Positions 1 through 7,738 of a stretch of 15,600 nucleotides of DNA are shown here, in pieces. The stretch's first letter is position 1. Each line of letters starts with the position of its first letter. The DNA is from Lachnospiraceae bacterium. GTDB taxonomy: Bacteria; Bacillota; Clostridia; Lachnospirales; Lachnospiraceae. The DNA lies in assembly GCA_900770785.1 (NCBI GenBank), contig CAAGLJ010000042.1:1-15600 (forward strand), in the 5' to 3' direction. A program made the position numbers and the translations under genes. The notes beneath the pieces are model-generated. The model ran no database searches, had not been told where the DNA came from, and was given only the letters and a program-made list of their open reading frames with translations.

Positions 1-28
1 ATTGCCTCATAGGAATTTTCTTATTCAT
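1..28 (-). CDS. rnpM: RnpM (YlxR) family RNA-binding protein, N-terminal 9 codons only
   Basis: The start codon (ATG at 28-26) opens a frame reading MNKKIPMRQ before the window ends. This matches the usual beginning of YlxR/RnpM proteins, where a Cys-Val-Gly-Cys motif normally follows. It is preceded by AAGGAG at 44-39, ten bases upstream of the ATG. Position supports the call: in Firmicutes ylxR follows nusA in the rimP-nusA-ylxR-ylxQ-infB operon, and here the start lies 66 bp downstream of the nusA stop. RnpM is known to bind RNase P RNA and modulate its activity. Only the first residues are visible, so the call rests mainly on operon order and this short N-terminus. Confidence 0.8.
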
Positions 29-94
29 ACCACATCTTCTCCTTATATTCATCAGAAAGGAAATGTATTCCAGAAAAATTTTTATCCTGAAAAA

Positions 95-1267
95 CTATAC
101 TTCCCCGTCCTCACTGCCTTCCTGGTAGCCTTCTTCGTAGTCACCTTCGTATTGGCTATCATATTCATCATACTCTTCATCCTCATACTCACCGATATAG
201 TCCTCATAACGAAAGCCGGGAGTATCCTTTGCCTGAGTCTCACTCTTAATATCGATTTTGTAACCGGTAAGCCTTGCCGCCAGTCTTGCATTCTGTCCGG
301 ATTTACCGATTGCCAAAGAGAGCTGATAATCAGGTACAACCACCTTGGCCGTCTTTTCATCCGGGTCTGCAAATACAGCAACGATTTTGGCCGGCGATAA
401 AGCATTCTGAATCAGGTTACCCGGGTTCTCATCCCAGTTTACGATGTCGATTTTTTCTCCCCTCAGTTCTTCCACAATGGAATTTACTCTGGCACCGCTT
501 TGCCCTACACAGGCACCTACCGCATCCACATCCGGGTTATTGCTCCATACCGCGATCTTACTTCTGCTGCCCGCTTCTCTGGCAATGCTCTTAATCTCAA
601 CCGTACCATCCTTAATCTCCGTAACCTCGGACTCAAATAATCTTTTTACCAGTTCAGGATGAGTACGGCTTACCAGAATTCTGGGACCTTTGGTGGTATT
701 CTTTACCTCCAGAATATACACCTTGATTCTTTCCGTAGGTCTGAATACTTCTCCCTCCACCTGCTCACTTTCGGTCAGGATAGCATCGGCTTTTCCCAGA
801 TTAACGCTGATATTTCTTCCCACATAACGCTGAACGATACCGGTTACCACATCCTTTTCCTTTTCAAAATACTGATTATAGATAACGCTTCTTTCCTCTT
901 CACGAATTTTTTGAAGAATTACATTCTTTGCATTCTGGGTGGCAATTCGTCCAAATTCTTTGGACTTGATTTCCACATTGAGAATCTCTCCCACCTTTGC
1001 CTTCTTAGAGTGCTTTAAGGCTTCCTCCAGGCTGATTTGGAGCAAATCGTCCTCAACCTCTTCGGCTGTGGCAACCACTTCCTTCTGGGCATAGCAGAGA
1101 AAATCACAGGTCTCACGATTAATCTCCACCTTAATATTGTCCGCTTTGCCAAAATGATTTTTGCAGGCTGTCAGCAGAGAATTTTCAATGGCTTCAAACA
1201 GCGTTTCCTTGCTGATTTCTTTCTCTTTTTCCAACACATCCAGTGCTTCTAATAATTCTTTGTTCAT
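95..1267 (-). CDS. nusA: Transcription termination/antitermination factor NusA
   Basis: NusA binds RNA polymerase and nascent RNA and controls pausing, intrinsic termination and antitermination. The 390-residue product shows the RNAP-binding N-terminal domain (about 1-125), an S1 domain (about 137-201) and two KH domains. The KH loops are visible as GACVGQSGAR (251-260) and AIGKSGQNARLAARLTG (319-335). It lacks the C-terminal AR repeats of enterobacterial NusA, as expected for Firmicutes. Residues after about 354 form a very acidic, Tyr/Gly-rich tail of Glu and Asp runs, likely disordered. The ATG is preceded by GAGAGGA at a good distance. It lies 40 bp downstream of rimP, so the two are almost certainly co-transcribed. 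Confidence 0.97.
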   Translation of the reverse strand: MNKELLEALDVLEKEKEISKETLFEAIENSLLTACKNHFGKADNIKVEINRETCDFLCYAQKEVVATAEEVEDDLLQISLEEALKHSKKAKVGEILNVEIKSKEFGRIATQNAKNVILQKIREEERSVIYNQYFEKEKDVVTGIVQRYVGRNISVNLGKADAILTESEQVEGEVFRPTERIKVYILEVKNTTKGPRILVSRTHPELVKRLFESEVTEIKDGTVEIKSIAREAGSRSKIAVWSNNPDVDAVGACVGQSGARVNSIVEELRGEKIDIVNWDENPGNLIQNALSPAKIVAVFADPDEKTAKVVVPDYQLSLAIGKSGQNARLAARLTGYKIDIKSETQAKDTPGFRYEDYIGEYEDEEYDEYDSQYEGDYEEGYQEGSEDGEV

Positions 1268-1307
1268 TTTGTCCTCTCATTTCTGCCCTTACGGCCACTC
1301 TCTCTAT

Positions 1308-1772
1308 TTAAAAATCAAAGGTCAGCTTTACCAGCGCCACATCTGCCTTTGAAAATGTTTTTTCCTCACCGTCTATCAAAATCGTCACATTCCCGTTTTG
1401 ATAGTCCTTTAAAATACCTGTAAATTCCTTGCACTTATCAACGGGCTTATAGGTTCTTAGTTCAACCTCCTGCCCAATGGATCTGATAAAGTGTTTTTCC
1501 TTTTTCAATGTTCTCCCCAGTCCCGGGCTGCTCACCTCCAGGATGTAGGCATCCTCAATAAAATCTGCCTCATCCAGCTTCTCTGATAAGGCCCGGCTTA
1601 CCGTCTCACAGTCCACGATATTCACTCCCTCTTCCTTATCAATGTAAGCCCGTAAATACCAGTCGCTGCCTTCCTTAACATACTCCACATCATAAATTTC
1701 CACACCTGCTGCTTCAACAATGGGCAGCAGCAGTTCTTCTGTTCTGGTTTCATATGTCTCTCTTCTGGACAT
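1308..1772 (-). CDS. rimP: Ribosome maturation factor RimP
   Basis: RimP assists late assembly of the 30S ribosomal subunit in the cytoplasm. The 154-residue length is normal for the family. Characteristic segments are the N-terminal region with VEIYDVEYVKEG (about 25-36), the YLRAYIDKEEGV strand, the central YILEVSSPGLGR motif and the C-terminal SH3-like domain (about 90-154) ending in ADVALVKLTFDF. An AAAGGA sequence lies upstream of the ATG. It is the first gene of the rimP-nusA-rnpM operon. A terminator separates it from the diguanylate cyclase upstream, so its promoter should lie between about 1773 and 1865. I see no convincing -10/-35 pair there. Confidence 0.96.
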   Translation of the reverse strand: MSRRETYETRTEELLLPIVEAAGVEIYDVEYVKEGSDWYLRAYIDKEEGVNIVDCETVSRALSEKLDEADFIEDAYILEVSSPGLGRTLKKEKHFIRSIGQEVELRTYKPVDKCKEFTGILKDYQNGNVTILIDGEEKTFSKADVALVKLTFDF

Positions 1773-1851
1773 TCTGTCACCTGTTCCTTTCTTTATTCAG
1801 TTTTACGTTTCCTAATCCTGCCCATCGTGATGTTGGCTTCTCCATAAAAAC

Positions 1852-1864
1852 AAACCTGTACATG
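1852..1864 (-). repeat. 13-bp exact repeat, copy 1 (upstream of rimP)
   Basis: The minus-strand sequence CATGTACAGGTTT occurs here and again at 3774-3762. It contains the palindrome TGTACA. This copy lies between the upstream terminator and rimP, about 80-92 bp before the rimP start. It could be part of a promoter or a regulator site, or chance. Confidence 0.5.
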
Positions 1865-1865
1865 T

Positions 1866-1893
1866 AAAAAGAGTGGACTCACCAGTCCACTCT
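1866..1893 (-). terminator. Rho-independent terminator after the diguanylate cyclase gene
   Basis: On the minus strand, AGAGTGGACT and AGTCCACTCT form a perfect 10-bp stem with a GGTG loop (1893-1870), followed by a run of Ts. It lies about 115 bp past the stop of the diguanylate cyclase gene and isolates that unit from rimP. Confidence 0.92.
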
Positions 1894-2006
1894 AATGAAT
1901 AAGCATTATTAGATTATGTTAAGTATAGCACTGAAACTCCTTAAAAGCAAGCAGATTTTGTGATTTAACAGTCCTTTAGTGATTTAGTGCTTCCCCTGTC
2001 CTCTTC

Positions 2007-3719
2007 CTATTCCTCCAGGGCCGTGGAATAGAGTCTGAAGGTATCCCGTCCTGCTCCTTTGGCCTCGTAAAGAGCCAAATCCGCTCTATGATATAACTCC
2101 TCATAGCTCAATGTCTGTTCTCCTTTGCAAATAACGATGCCTATGCTAAAGGAAGTATGTACTGCCTTTTTACCATCCTGTGAAAGCCGGGTTATCCGGC
2201 CTCTTTTATTCAATTCCTCTGCCCGTTTACAGACCATATCCACATTGGTAAAATTGGGTGCAAAGACACAGAATTCGTCTCCACCCATCCTGAAAACCAT
2301 ATCCTTTTTTCTGAATACTCCCTGCAAAATTTTAGCCGTTTCCTTTAAGGCTTCATCTCCCTCCGGATGGCCCAATGTATCATTGATGCTTTTGAAGTGA
2401 TCCATGTCTATCATAAAAAACGCCCCCGAAACCTTCTCCTTTTGAAGCATTTCCTTCAGGGTTCTCTCCATAGTTGCCCGGTTGTACACTCCCGTCAATG
2501 CATCCTTAGTTGCTTCCCGCAGAAGATTTTCAGAAAAGGTGACTTCCTGATCAATATCGGTGAAAGAAAGATAACACAACATATCACCGCTTTCCTCATC
2601 CCCTACCACAACAATCTGCACCCTGGTCCAAATCCACTCCTTTTGCATATTGCGCAGCTTATCCTGCACCTCTTTGGGAAGATACATTTTACTGAGCAGA
2701 TAATTGACCGACATCCTTGCATTAAAGGTATAAAAAGGGGTGGTCTCCAGCTTTTGTCTGTACTTATCTACTTCTTCCAGCGGAATAAAATGATGCCTGT
2801 CCTTTTTGTGGATGCAGTTCATCCTGAAATCACCAAGGACTCGCACCGTATCCTGTGCAAACTCCGTTGTCAGAATCTGAAAGGCCCACTGCCCCTCTAC
2901 AATTTCTCCCAGGGAAACATCGAGGCAGAATCTCAATATAGCATCTTCCTGGCTGTTTTCCCTAAATTGTCTCTCCATCTTCAAATCGGAATCAATTTCC
3001 ACCATCTGCCGGCTCTTTCTTTCTTCCCAGATATGAAACAGGATAATCAGAAAGCTTCCGATCAGAATCAGACTGTTCTTTAGGGCTAAATCCGCATTAA
3101 TCATAATCTGTGCATATCGGGAAAGAGCCTCATCATAAATCAGGTTCAAGATAAACATCGCAGAAATCAAAAGCACCAGGCTCGTCGTGGTAATATAGAC
3201 AAAAAGAAGCCTGCCCTTTTTTCTGGAGTGCAGAAGGTCTGCCAGTTCCTCCACCGTTATCGCTCTGGAGCGGGGAACAGCCCAGAAAATTAACGCAGTA
3301 AAGAAAAAGGTTATGGTTAAAAGTACCCTTCTGTGTCCATCGCTTCCGATAGTCCAGGGATTATTCAGCAATATGGTAATAATTGCACTGCATATGCCAT
3401 AGAAAGAAAAACCATCCAGCAAAAACAGAAAGAAAAAATTCAGATAGGCCCACCAGTCATCTCTGGAAATCAGGCATAGCTCCAGAATAATGATGGTAGG
3501 TATGATCATCATGGCTACCGGACGCGGCAAAGGAAAAAATTTGTCCCATGCCACCAGACAGAGTGAATTAATGAGAGAAAAAATAAAAATCGGGACATTT
3601 CCACCCTTCTTCTCATCTGAAAGCTTAAGCAGAGTCTGTAAACTGCTCCAGGATAACATAAAGGCTGATGCAAGTAAAAGCAGACGGCTCTCCATAAGGC
3701 TAATCATTACCTCTTTCAT
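2007..3719 (-). CDS. Membrane-bound diguanylate cyclase (GGDEF protein)
   Basis: This 570-residue protein probably makes cyclic di-GMP from two GTP. The N-terminal half (about 1-235) is very hydrophobic, with roughly six or seven membrane segments, and resembles a 7TM-type sensor. Residues 240-400 form a cytoplasmic linker that may hold a PAS-like sensor domain; that is inference. The GGDEF domain covers about 400-565. It begins with DALTGVYNR (406-414) and has an intact GGDEF at 479-483. An RKKD inhibitory site lies at 470-473, exactly five residues before GGDEF, so feedback inhibition by c-di-GMP is likely. Both half-motifs look active and no EAL domain is present. The ATG has a strong GAAAGGAGGGA site, its own promoter lies upstream and a terminator follows. 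The input signal cannot be read from sequence. Confidence 0.93.
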   Translation of the reverse strand: MKEVMISLMESRLLLLASAFMLSWSSLQTLLKLSDEKKGGNVPIFIFSLINSLCLVAWDKFFPLPRPVAMMIIPTIIILELCLISRDDWWAYLNFFFLFLLDGFSFYGICSAIITILLNNPWTIGSDGHRRVLLTITFFFTALIFWAVPRSRAITVEELADLLHSRKKGRLLFVYITTTSLVLLISAMFILNLIYDEALSRYAQIMINADLALKNSLILIGSFLIILFHIWEERKSRQMVEIDSDLKMERQFRENSQEDAILRFCLDVSLGEIVEGQWAFQILTTEFAQDTVRVLGDFRMNCIHKKDRHHFIPLEEVDKYRQKLETTPFYTFNARMSVNYLLSKMYLPKEVQDKLRNMQKEWIWTRVQIVVVGDEESGDMLCYLSFTDIDQEVTFSENLLREATKDALTGVYNRATMERTLKEMLQKEKVSGAFFMIDMDHFKSINDTLGHPEGDEALKETAKILQGVFRKKDMVFRMGGDEFCVFAPNFTNVDMVCKRAEELNKRGRITRLSQDGKKAVHTSFSIGIVICKGEQTLSYEELYHRADLALYEAKGAGRDTFRLYSTALEE

Positions 3720-3744
3720 CTTTTCCCTCCTTTCTTCTCCCTAT

Positions 3745-3772
3745 ATTATATACAATACATTAAACCTGTACA
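3745..3772 (-). promoter_or_regulatory. Putative sigma-A promoter of the diguanylate cyclase gene
   Basis: On the minus strand a perfect TATAAT (3750-3745) lies 16 bp downstream of TGTACA (3772-3767), a 4/6 match to TTGACA. The gene starts at 3719 behind a GGAGG site. The -35 hexamer lies inside the 13-bp repeat shared with the rimP leader. Confidence 0.6.
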
Positions 3773-3774
3773 TG
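3762..3774 (-). repeat. 13-bp exact repeat, copy 2 (upstream of the diguanylate cyclase gene)
   Basis: This is identical to 1864-1852 (CATGTACAGGTTT on the minus strand). Here it overlaps the probable -35 element of the diguanylate cyclase promoter. Confidence 0.5.
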
Positions 3775-3817
3775 GTGATTTCTAACAAAAGTTTACTTTA
3801 ACCTTTCTTTTTTTGCC

Positions 3818-4405
3818 TCAGTCAATATTTCTCATCACCTCTTTAACCACTGCAGCACACAGTGCCTGGGTATCCAGAGCATCTATTTTGTTATCTTCCT
3901 TTTTATCAAATACATAGTCGTAATATCTGGCAAGAATATAGAGATAGTCAGCCAGCCGATTCATATATTTTAGAGCAATGCTGTCCACCGGATAGAGCTT
4001 TGCCACCCGGTAAAACTGGCGTTCTACTCTCCTTGCTACTGCCCTTGCCACATCCAGTCTGGCAGAAAGCTCACAGCCGCCGTAAAGGGCGAATGCCTTT
4101 TCTCTTAAAAAAAGTTTCTCCTGCTCATCGATCCCCCTCTCCAGCTTCTTGATACAGGCTTCTTCAAGGCTGTATTTTCCTTTAGTACCCGAAGAAATTT
4201 CCGTCATCATCTGCATCAAAATCCGCTGAATACAGGTAAGCTCCCCCTTCAGCCATTCCTCTGCTGCCGCTTTTACAAGGCCAAGATGGCTGTTCAGCTC
4301 ATCAATGCTCCCGATCAATTCAATCCGCTCATCGGTCTTGGATACTCTTGTTTTATTCAGCATGGAGGTCCATCCCTGATCCCCGCCTTTTGTGTACAAT
4401 TTCAT
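3818..4405 (-). CDS. pduO: PduO-type ATP:cob(I)alamin adenosyltransferase
   Basis: This enzyme moves the 5'-deoxyadenosyl group of ATP onto cob(I)alamin to make adenosylcobalamin, the cofactor of the dehydratase encoded upstream. The 195-residue product is a single ATR domain, without the C-terminal heme-binding domain of enterobacterial PduO. Family motifs are clear: the ATP-binding N-terminus KLYTKGGDQGWTS (2-14), the block RVSKTDERIELIGSIDELNSHLG, the RAVARRVERQ helix and YMNRLADYLYILARY near the C-terminus. It is the last gene of the pdu cluster, 41 bp after pduH, with an AAAGGTG ribosome site. No clear terminator follows before the diguanylate cyclase promoter. The family is certain. The symbol follows the operon context. 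Confidence 0.92.
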   Translation of the reverse strand: MKLYTKGGDQGWTSMLNKTRVSKTDERIELIGSIDELNSHLGLVKAAAEEWLKGELTCIQRILMQMMTEISSGTKGKYSLEEACIKKLERGIDEQEKLFLREKAFALYGGCELSARLDVARAVARRVERQFYRVAKLYPVDSIALKYMNRLADYLYILARYYDYVFDKKEDNKIDALDTQALCAAVVKEVMRNID

Positions 4406-4446
4406 GTATTATCTGCACCTTTCTGATGGCTTGTTTCGTTCTGTCC

Positions 4447-4779
4447 TCATTCCTTTAATGCCATTCGTTTAATTATACGGGCACTGTTGGCCCCTATCCT
4501 TCTACATTCTTCTTTTGTTGGTAAGCAGCAGCCTTCTACCGGTTCTTCCTGTCTTAAGCCCCTCATTTGCAAAACCACTCCTTCTTTGCTCACTCCGATT
4601 CCGCTGCCCAGCATGGAATCTCTGGCTGCTTCAAAAGCCAAGCGATCAGGCTGGTCGGACTCCCTTTCAGAAATCTCATAAAAAACACCTTCTTCTTCTA
4701 TTCCGGCACATATCTCTTTCAGATAGTTTTCTCCAGCCCCGTTGCTATAAATAAAAATGGATGGTTTCTTCGCAATCAT
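4447..4779 (-). CDS. pduH: Diol/glycerol dehydratase reactivating factor, small subunit (DdrB/PduH)
   Basis: The 110-residue protein is the small partner of the ATP-dependent reactivase that removes damaged cobalamin from inactivated dehydratase. Family features are the N-terminal PSIFIYSNGAG strand, a GIEEEGVFYEI segment and the SMLGSGIGVSKEGVVLQMRGL region. That region resembles part of the dehydratase medium subunit, which this subunit is known to mimic when it swaps into the enzyme complex. Length is close to Salmonella PduH (about 116). Its ATG overlaps the TGA of pduG (ATGA), implying translational coupling and 1:1 production with the large subunit. Confidence 0.93.
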   Translation of the reverse strand: MIAKKPSIFIYSNGAGENYLKEICAGIEEEGVFYEISERESDQPDRLAFEAARDSMLGSGIGVSKEGVVLQMRGLRQEEPVEGCCLPTKEECRRIGANSARIIKRMALKE

Positions 4780-6593
4780 TTATCTTCTCCCATACAGGAT
4801 AGTACCAGTCCTGTAGCTACAGCATTTCTGGGCCCCTCCACTGCCCGGATATTTCCCCGCCCGCAGACGATTCCTTCTCTGGCAAATTCCTCCATCAGCA
4901 TTTGGGGGATTTCAAAGTCCTGGGCTGAGCCCCCTACCAGTACTACATTAGCTATCTTTTTCAGGCTGTGATCAGGTGCCACCTTTTGTAATGCCCGCAC
5001 CGCATTGGTAATAAATACCTTTCTTTTTGCTTCCCGCCTGACCTCTGCGATTCTTTCCATAGGAATATCCTTTTCCACCCGAATCAATCCGGCTTCTGAC
5101 AAAAGAACCACCCTTCCGTAAAATCTTGGGTCTATGGCCTCTTCTACAAAGCTCACCTCCCCACTTTCCATTCGCATATGGAAAAGGCTTTCTACCTTAG
5201 CCAATGGATATTTTTTAATTAATTCAGCCATATGCCTTTCTTCCAGACCCAACTGAGTTTGAATCAGCATGGAAACCAGTTCACCGGCACCTGCCTGATG
5301 GGTGGTTATTACCTGTCCTCTTTCCGTCACAAGAGCGCCATCGGTAGAACCCCCGCCCATATCCAGAATAGCCAGCGGCACCTGTGTCCCCGGCGTAGTA
5401 AGTGCTCCCAAAGAAGCCATAAAAGCCTCTACTCCAGCCACAACCGTCTGTGTTCCCAGCTCCTTCTGCAATCCTCTTGCAATTTTTTCCATAGGTAATT
5501 GCCGGGTTCTTACCATAGCAGCAATACCTACCGCTTTTTCCAGACAGGTTTCTCCTGCAAGAGCTCCTGAAATCAGGACAGGGGCCAGAGTATCCACTGC
5601 CAGAATATCGGTAATCCGAAATTCATGCTCTCCCTCTTCACTAAGCTCACCCATTTCCCGTTTCATGCGGGCAAACATATTTCCTACATTGGTGTTTTTC
5701 TGGCCGGTTATGTCCCTGATTTCCCCTGCCTCTCTTACTGCCTCCATAATCCGGTCAGCCCCTTCATCCAGATGGATGGTGACCGGACGGTCAGCCTCCA
5801 GACAGATTTCTCCTGCCGGAAGGACGTTCTCACGAACATTTCCAGCGGGAGTTCTGATCACCACTCCACTTCGTTTTCCTACCATACTCTTGGCAATAGG
5901 GGTAATGGTTCTGGTTTCTTCTGCACTTAGCTTCAGCAGTGTAGCTATCCCATAGGGATTGGACAGCATATGGATGACCTGCCCCTGAGGTGCTACTTCA
6001 ATGGCAGCCTGATGTCCATCAGACACCTTCTCAATAAATTTCACCTCATCAATAATAGGAATCTTCTTTTCCAACCGGTTATAAACCAGTACAGCCTCAT
6101 CCGCCTGCAAAATGATTCCCTCTATCTGCAAAACCCGGCTCAGCTGATTGATTGCAGAGGCAATCTCTTCATAGGAATGGTTGGCAGGAATCACAAGTAT
6201 ATACGGTGTTCCCGCACTGGCCCTTCCTACTCTCTCTAAAGAGAGCAGCTCTCCCACCGCCTGCCCTACCCCTGCCGGAGTGGCAGGATTATGACCAATC
6301 ATGGTGGAATCTGTAATTACTGTTTGGGTCAATGTCTCCATTGCCGTATCCCCAATGACAGGGGCGGCCTCATTCAAACGGATTATGGAAATATCCTCAA
6401 TATTACGATTAATCTTTCCCATAGCCAGCTTTAAGGCGGCCTTAATTCCATGAAGATTGACCACCGTTCCCTTCGTCCCTGTAGTCGGACAGGAGGCACT
6501 GGAAAGAAAATGAATACTTCCGTCCGCTCTTTTTTCTCCTATGCAAACCTCTGTTGTGGAATTGCCAATATCTACACCAGCAATGATTCTCAA
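4776..6593 (-). CDS. pduG: Diol/glycerol dehydratase reactivating factor, large ATPase subunit (DdrA/PduG)
   Basis: The 605-residue subunit is the ATPase of the reactivase, a chaperone-like protein related to the actin/Hsp70 fold. Nucleotide-binding motifs are visible: phosphate-1 VDIGNST (7-13), phosphate-2 DMGGGSTD (411-418) and the adenosine motif VGGSAQDFE (553-561). Length matches the family (about 610). The start is a TTG at 6593-6591, overlapping the TGA of pduE as TTGA. No ATG fits better, and an AGAGG ribosome site lies about ten bases upstream. The rare start codon plus overlap suggests output coupled to, and lower than, the dehydratase subunits. This fits a substoichiometric repair factor. 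Confidence 0.96.
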   Translation of the reverse strand: MRIIAGVDIGNSTTEVCIGEKRADGSIHFLSSASCPTTGTKGTVVNLHGIKAALKLAMGKINRNIEDISIIRLNEAAPVIGDTAMETLTQTVITDSTMIGHNPATPAGVGQAVGELLSLERVGRASAGTPYILVIPANHSYEEIASAINQLSRVLQIEGIILQADEAVLVYNRLEKKIPIIDEVKFIEKVSDGHQAAIEVAPQGQVIHMLSNPYGIATLLKLSAEETRTITPIAKSMVGKRSGVVIRTPAGNVRENVLPAGEICLEADRPVTIHLDEGADRIMEAVREAGEIRDITGQKNTNVGNMFARMKREMGELSEEGEHEFRITDILAVDTLAPVLISGALAGETCLEKAVGIAAMVRTRQLPMEKIARGLQKELGTQTVVAGVEAFMASLGALTTPGTQVPLAILDMGGGSTDGALVTERGQVITTHQAGAGELVSMLIQTQLGLEERHMAELIKKYPLAKVESLFHMRMESGEVSFVEEAIDPRFYGRVVLLSEAGLIRVEKDIPMERIAEVRREAKRKVFITNAVRALQKVAPDHSLKKIANVVLVGGSAQDFEIPQMLMEEFAREGIVCGRGNIRAVEGPRNAVATGLVLSCMGEDK

Positions 6594-6982
6594 CGCAGAA
6601 TTCCTCTCTTCTCATAAATTTGGACAGCCTCCATGACCAGTTTGGCACAGTTTTTTGCCTGGTATTTCTCCAGCAGTTCTTCTGCCATCCGCACCAGCTC
6701 CAGCTTCGTTGAACGATTAGGACGAAGCATATCATACATTTTCAAAATGACATCATCGGGTACATCTACCAGTTCCGCCGCCCGCTGAAAATTCCTTTTC
6801 ATGGCTTCATTTCCTGCTGCCAGAGCAACCTCTCCCTGGGCCTCAAGGGTATGACGGGAAATCTTAATATCCTCCGGCCCTACATGATTTTTCATTACTT
6901 CACTTAAGGTAATATCCTCCAGTCTTTTGCCGGTCTTGGAAGTGATTTTATCTTTTTCATATTCGCCTAAGGGGTAACGCAT
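6590..6982 (-). CDS. pduE: Propanediol/glycerol dehydratase small subunit
   Basis: This is the gamma subunit of the B12-dependent dehydratase. With pduC and pduD it forms the alpha2-beta2-gamma2 enzyme converting 1,2-propanediol or glycerol to the aldehyde. From MRYPLGEYEKD the product is 130 residues. The family signature is the stretch NFQRAAELVDVPDD followed by MLRPNRSTKLEL and the YQAKNCAKLVMEA helix. I chose the ATG at 6982 because its A is the last base of the pduD stop (TAATG) and GGGAGG lies just upstream; a longer start five codons earlier is unlikely. The N-terminus begins directly with the YPL motif. It lacks the roughly 40-residue leader of enterobacterial PduE and is DhaE-like in this respect. 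Confidence 0.95.
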   Translation of the reverse strand: MRYPLGEYEKDKITSKTGKRLEDITLSEVMKNHVGPEDIKISRHTLEAQGEVALAAGNEAMKRNFQRAAELVDVPDDVILKMYDMLRPNRSTKLELVRMAEELLEKYQAKNCAKLVMEAVQIYEKRGILR

Positions 6983-7671
6983 TACTTTTCCTCCCATTCA
7001 ATAATTCCCAGCTGCGGATCCAGCTGCTCCGTTTCTGCAATGTGCATAAGGGCTGCCTTCACCTGGTATTTGGGTCGAGACATGGGATCGTTGGTACAGG
7101 GAATCGGTATCACCTGCTCTCCCTTAACATACTTTGCAGCATTCTGTCCTATTTTACGATAAGTATTCAAGTCCATTAAAGGAGCCTGGGGAAACAGCTC
7201 CAGATTAGACAGCGGATATAAATCCTTCTGATGTATCACCGTAGTTCCCTTGGACTGGATGCCGATTCCAATACCCGAGCCTGAGGTTCTGGCTGCCTCC
7301 AGAGCCATAAAGCATACATCGGAGGTATCCAGGACTTTGACCACCCTGGGTACCATGCCCTCTTCCTCAATGCCCGCTTTCAGGTTTTTAAGCACATCAT
7401 CCAGTAAAATTCCGTTTATCGTTTTCTTTATTTCCCGCTGAAAAGCTGCACCCACACCGATTACCACTTCCCTTGGGTCTGTTCCCTTTTTGGCCCTGGG
7501 ATAGCCTACATAAGAGGTTTTCTTTTCGTTAATTCTGTCCCTTCCTGGCAGCCCTTTGTCTGCCTTCATGGTTAACGGCATCTCCCCATCCCGATTATCC
7601 GGTAAATCCTTATTCAACTGACGGACTACTTCCTCCGTAATCTGTCTTACCAATGCTTCATTAATCTCCAT
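6982..7671 (-). CDS. pduD: Propanediol/glycerol dehydratase medium subunit
   Basis: This is the beta subunit of the adenosylcobalamin-dependent dehydratase, which helps hold the cofactor tail. The 229-residue product contains EVVIGVGAAFQ, GIEEEGMVPRVVKVLDTSDVCF, SGSGIGIGIQSKGTTVIHQ and LSNLELFPQAPL in the order of PduD/DhaC. I start at MEINEALVRQITEEVVRQL (7671). The upstream in-frame extension has no homology to the family, and the amphipathic N-terminus closely resembles that of Salmonella PduD (MEINEKLLRQIIEDVL). In Pdu microcompartments that helix targets the enzyme into the shell. A variable linker (about 24-65) separates it from the catalytic core. It lies 67 bp after pduC. Confidence 0.95.
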   Translation of the reverse strand: MEINEALVRQITEEVVRQLNKDLPDNRDGEMPLTMKADKGLPGRDRINEKKTSYVGYPRAKKGTDPREVVIGVGAAFQREIKKTINGILLDDVLKNLKAGIEEEGMVPRVVKVLDTSDVCFMALEAARTSGSGIGIGIQSKGTTVIHQKDLYPLSNLELFPQAPLMDLNTYRKIGQNAAKYVKGEQVIPIPCTNDPMSRPKYQVKAALMHIAETEQLDPQLGIIEWEEK

Positions 7672-7738
7672 CCTGCCATCTGTTCCTTTCCCTGACCTGC
7701 ATTTTGGTTGCTTTAACCCCCGTTTTCTTCCGTTAGAA

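Noticed and set aside
2367..3083. Long plus-strand frame (238 codons) within the diguanylate cyclase gene
   Set aside because: It is a shadow of the GGDEF gene. It has no ribosome site or domain and is contradicted by clear homology on the other strand.
5302..5955. Plus-strand frame of 217 codons inside pduG
   Set aside because: It is antisense to the well-supported reactivase ATPase, and its Ser/Pro-rich product is typical of an antisense shadow.
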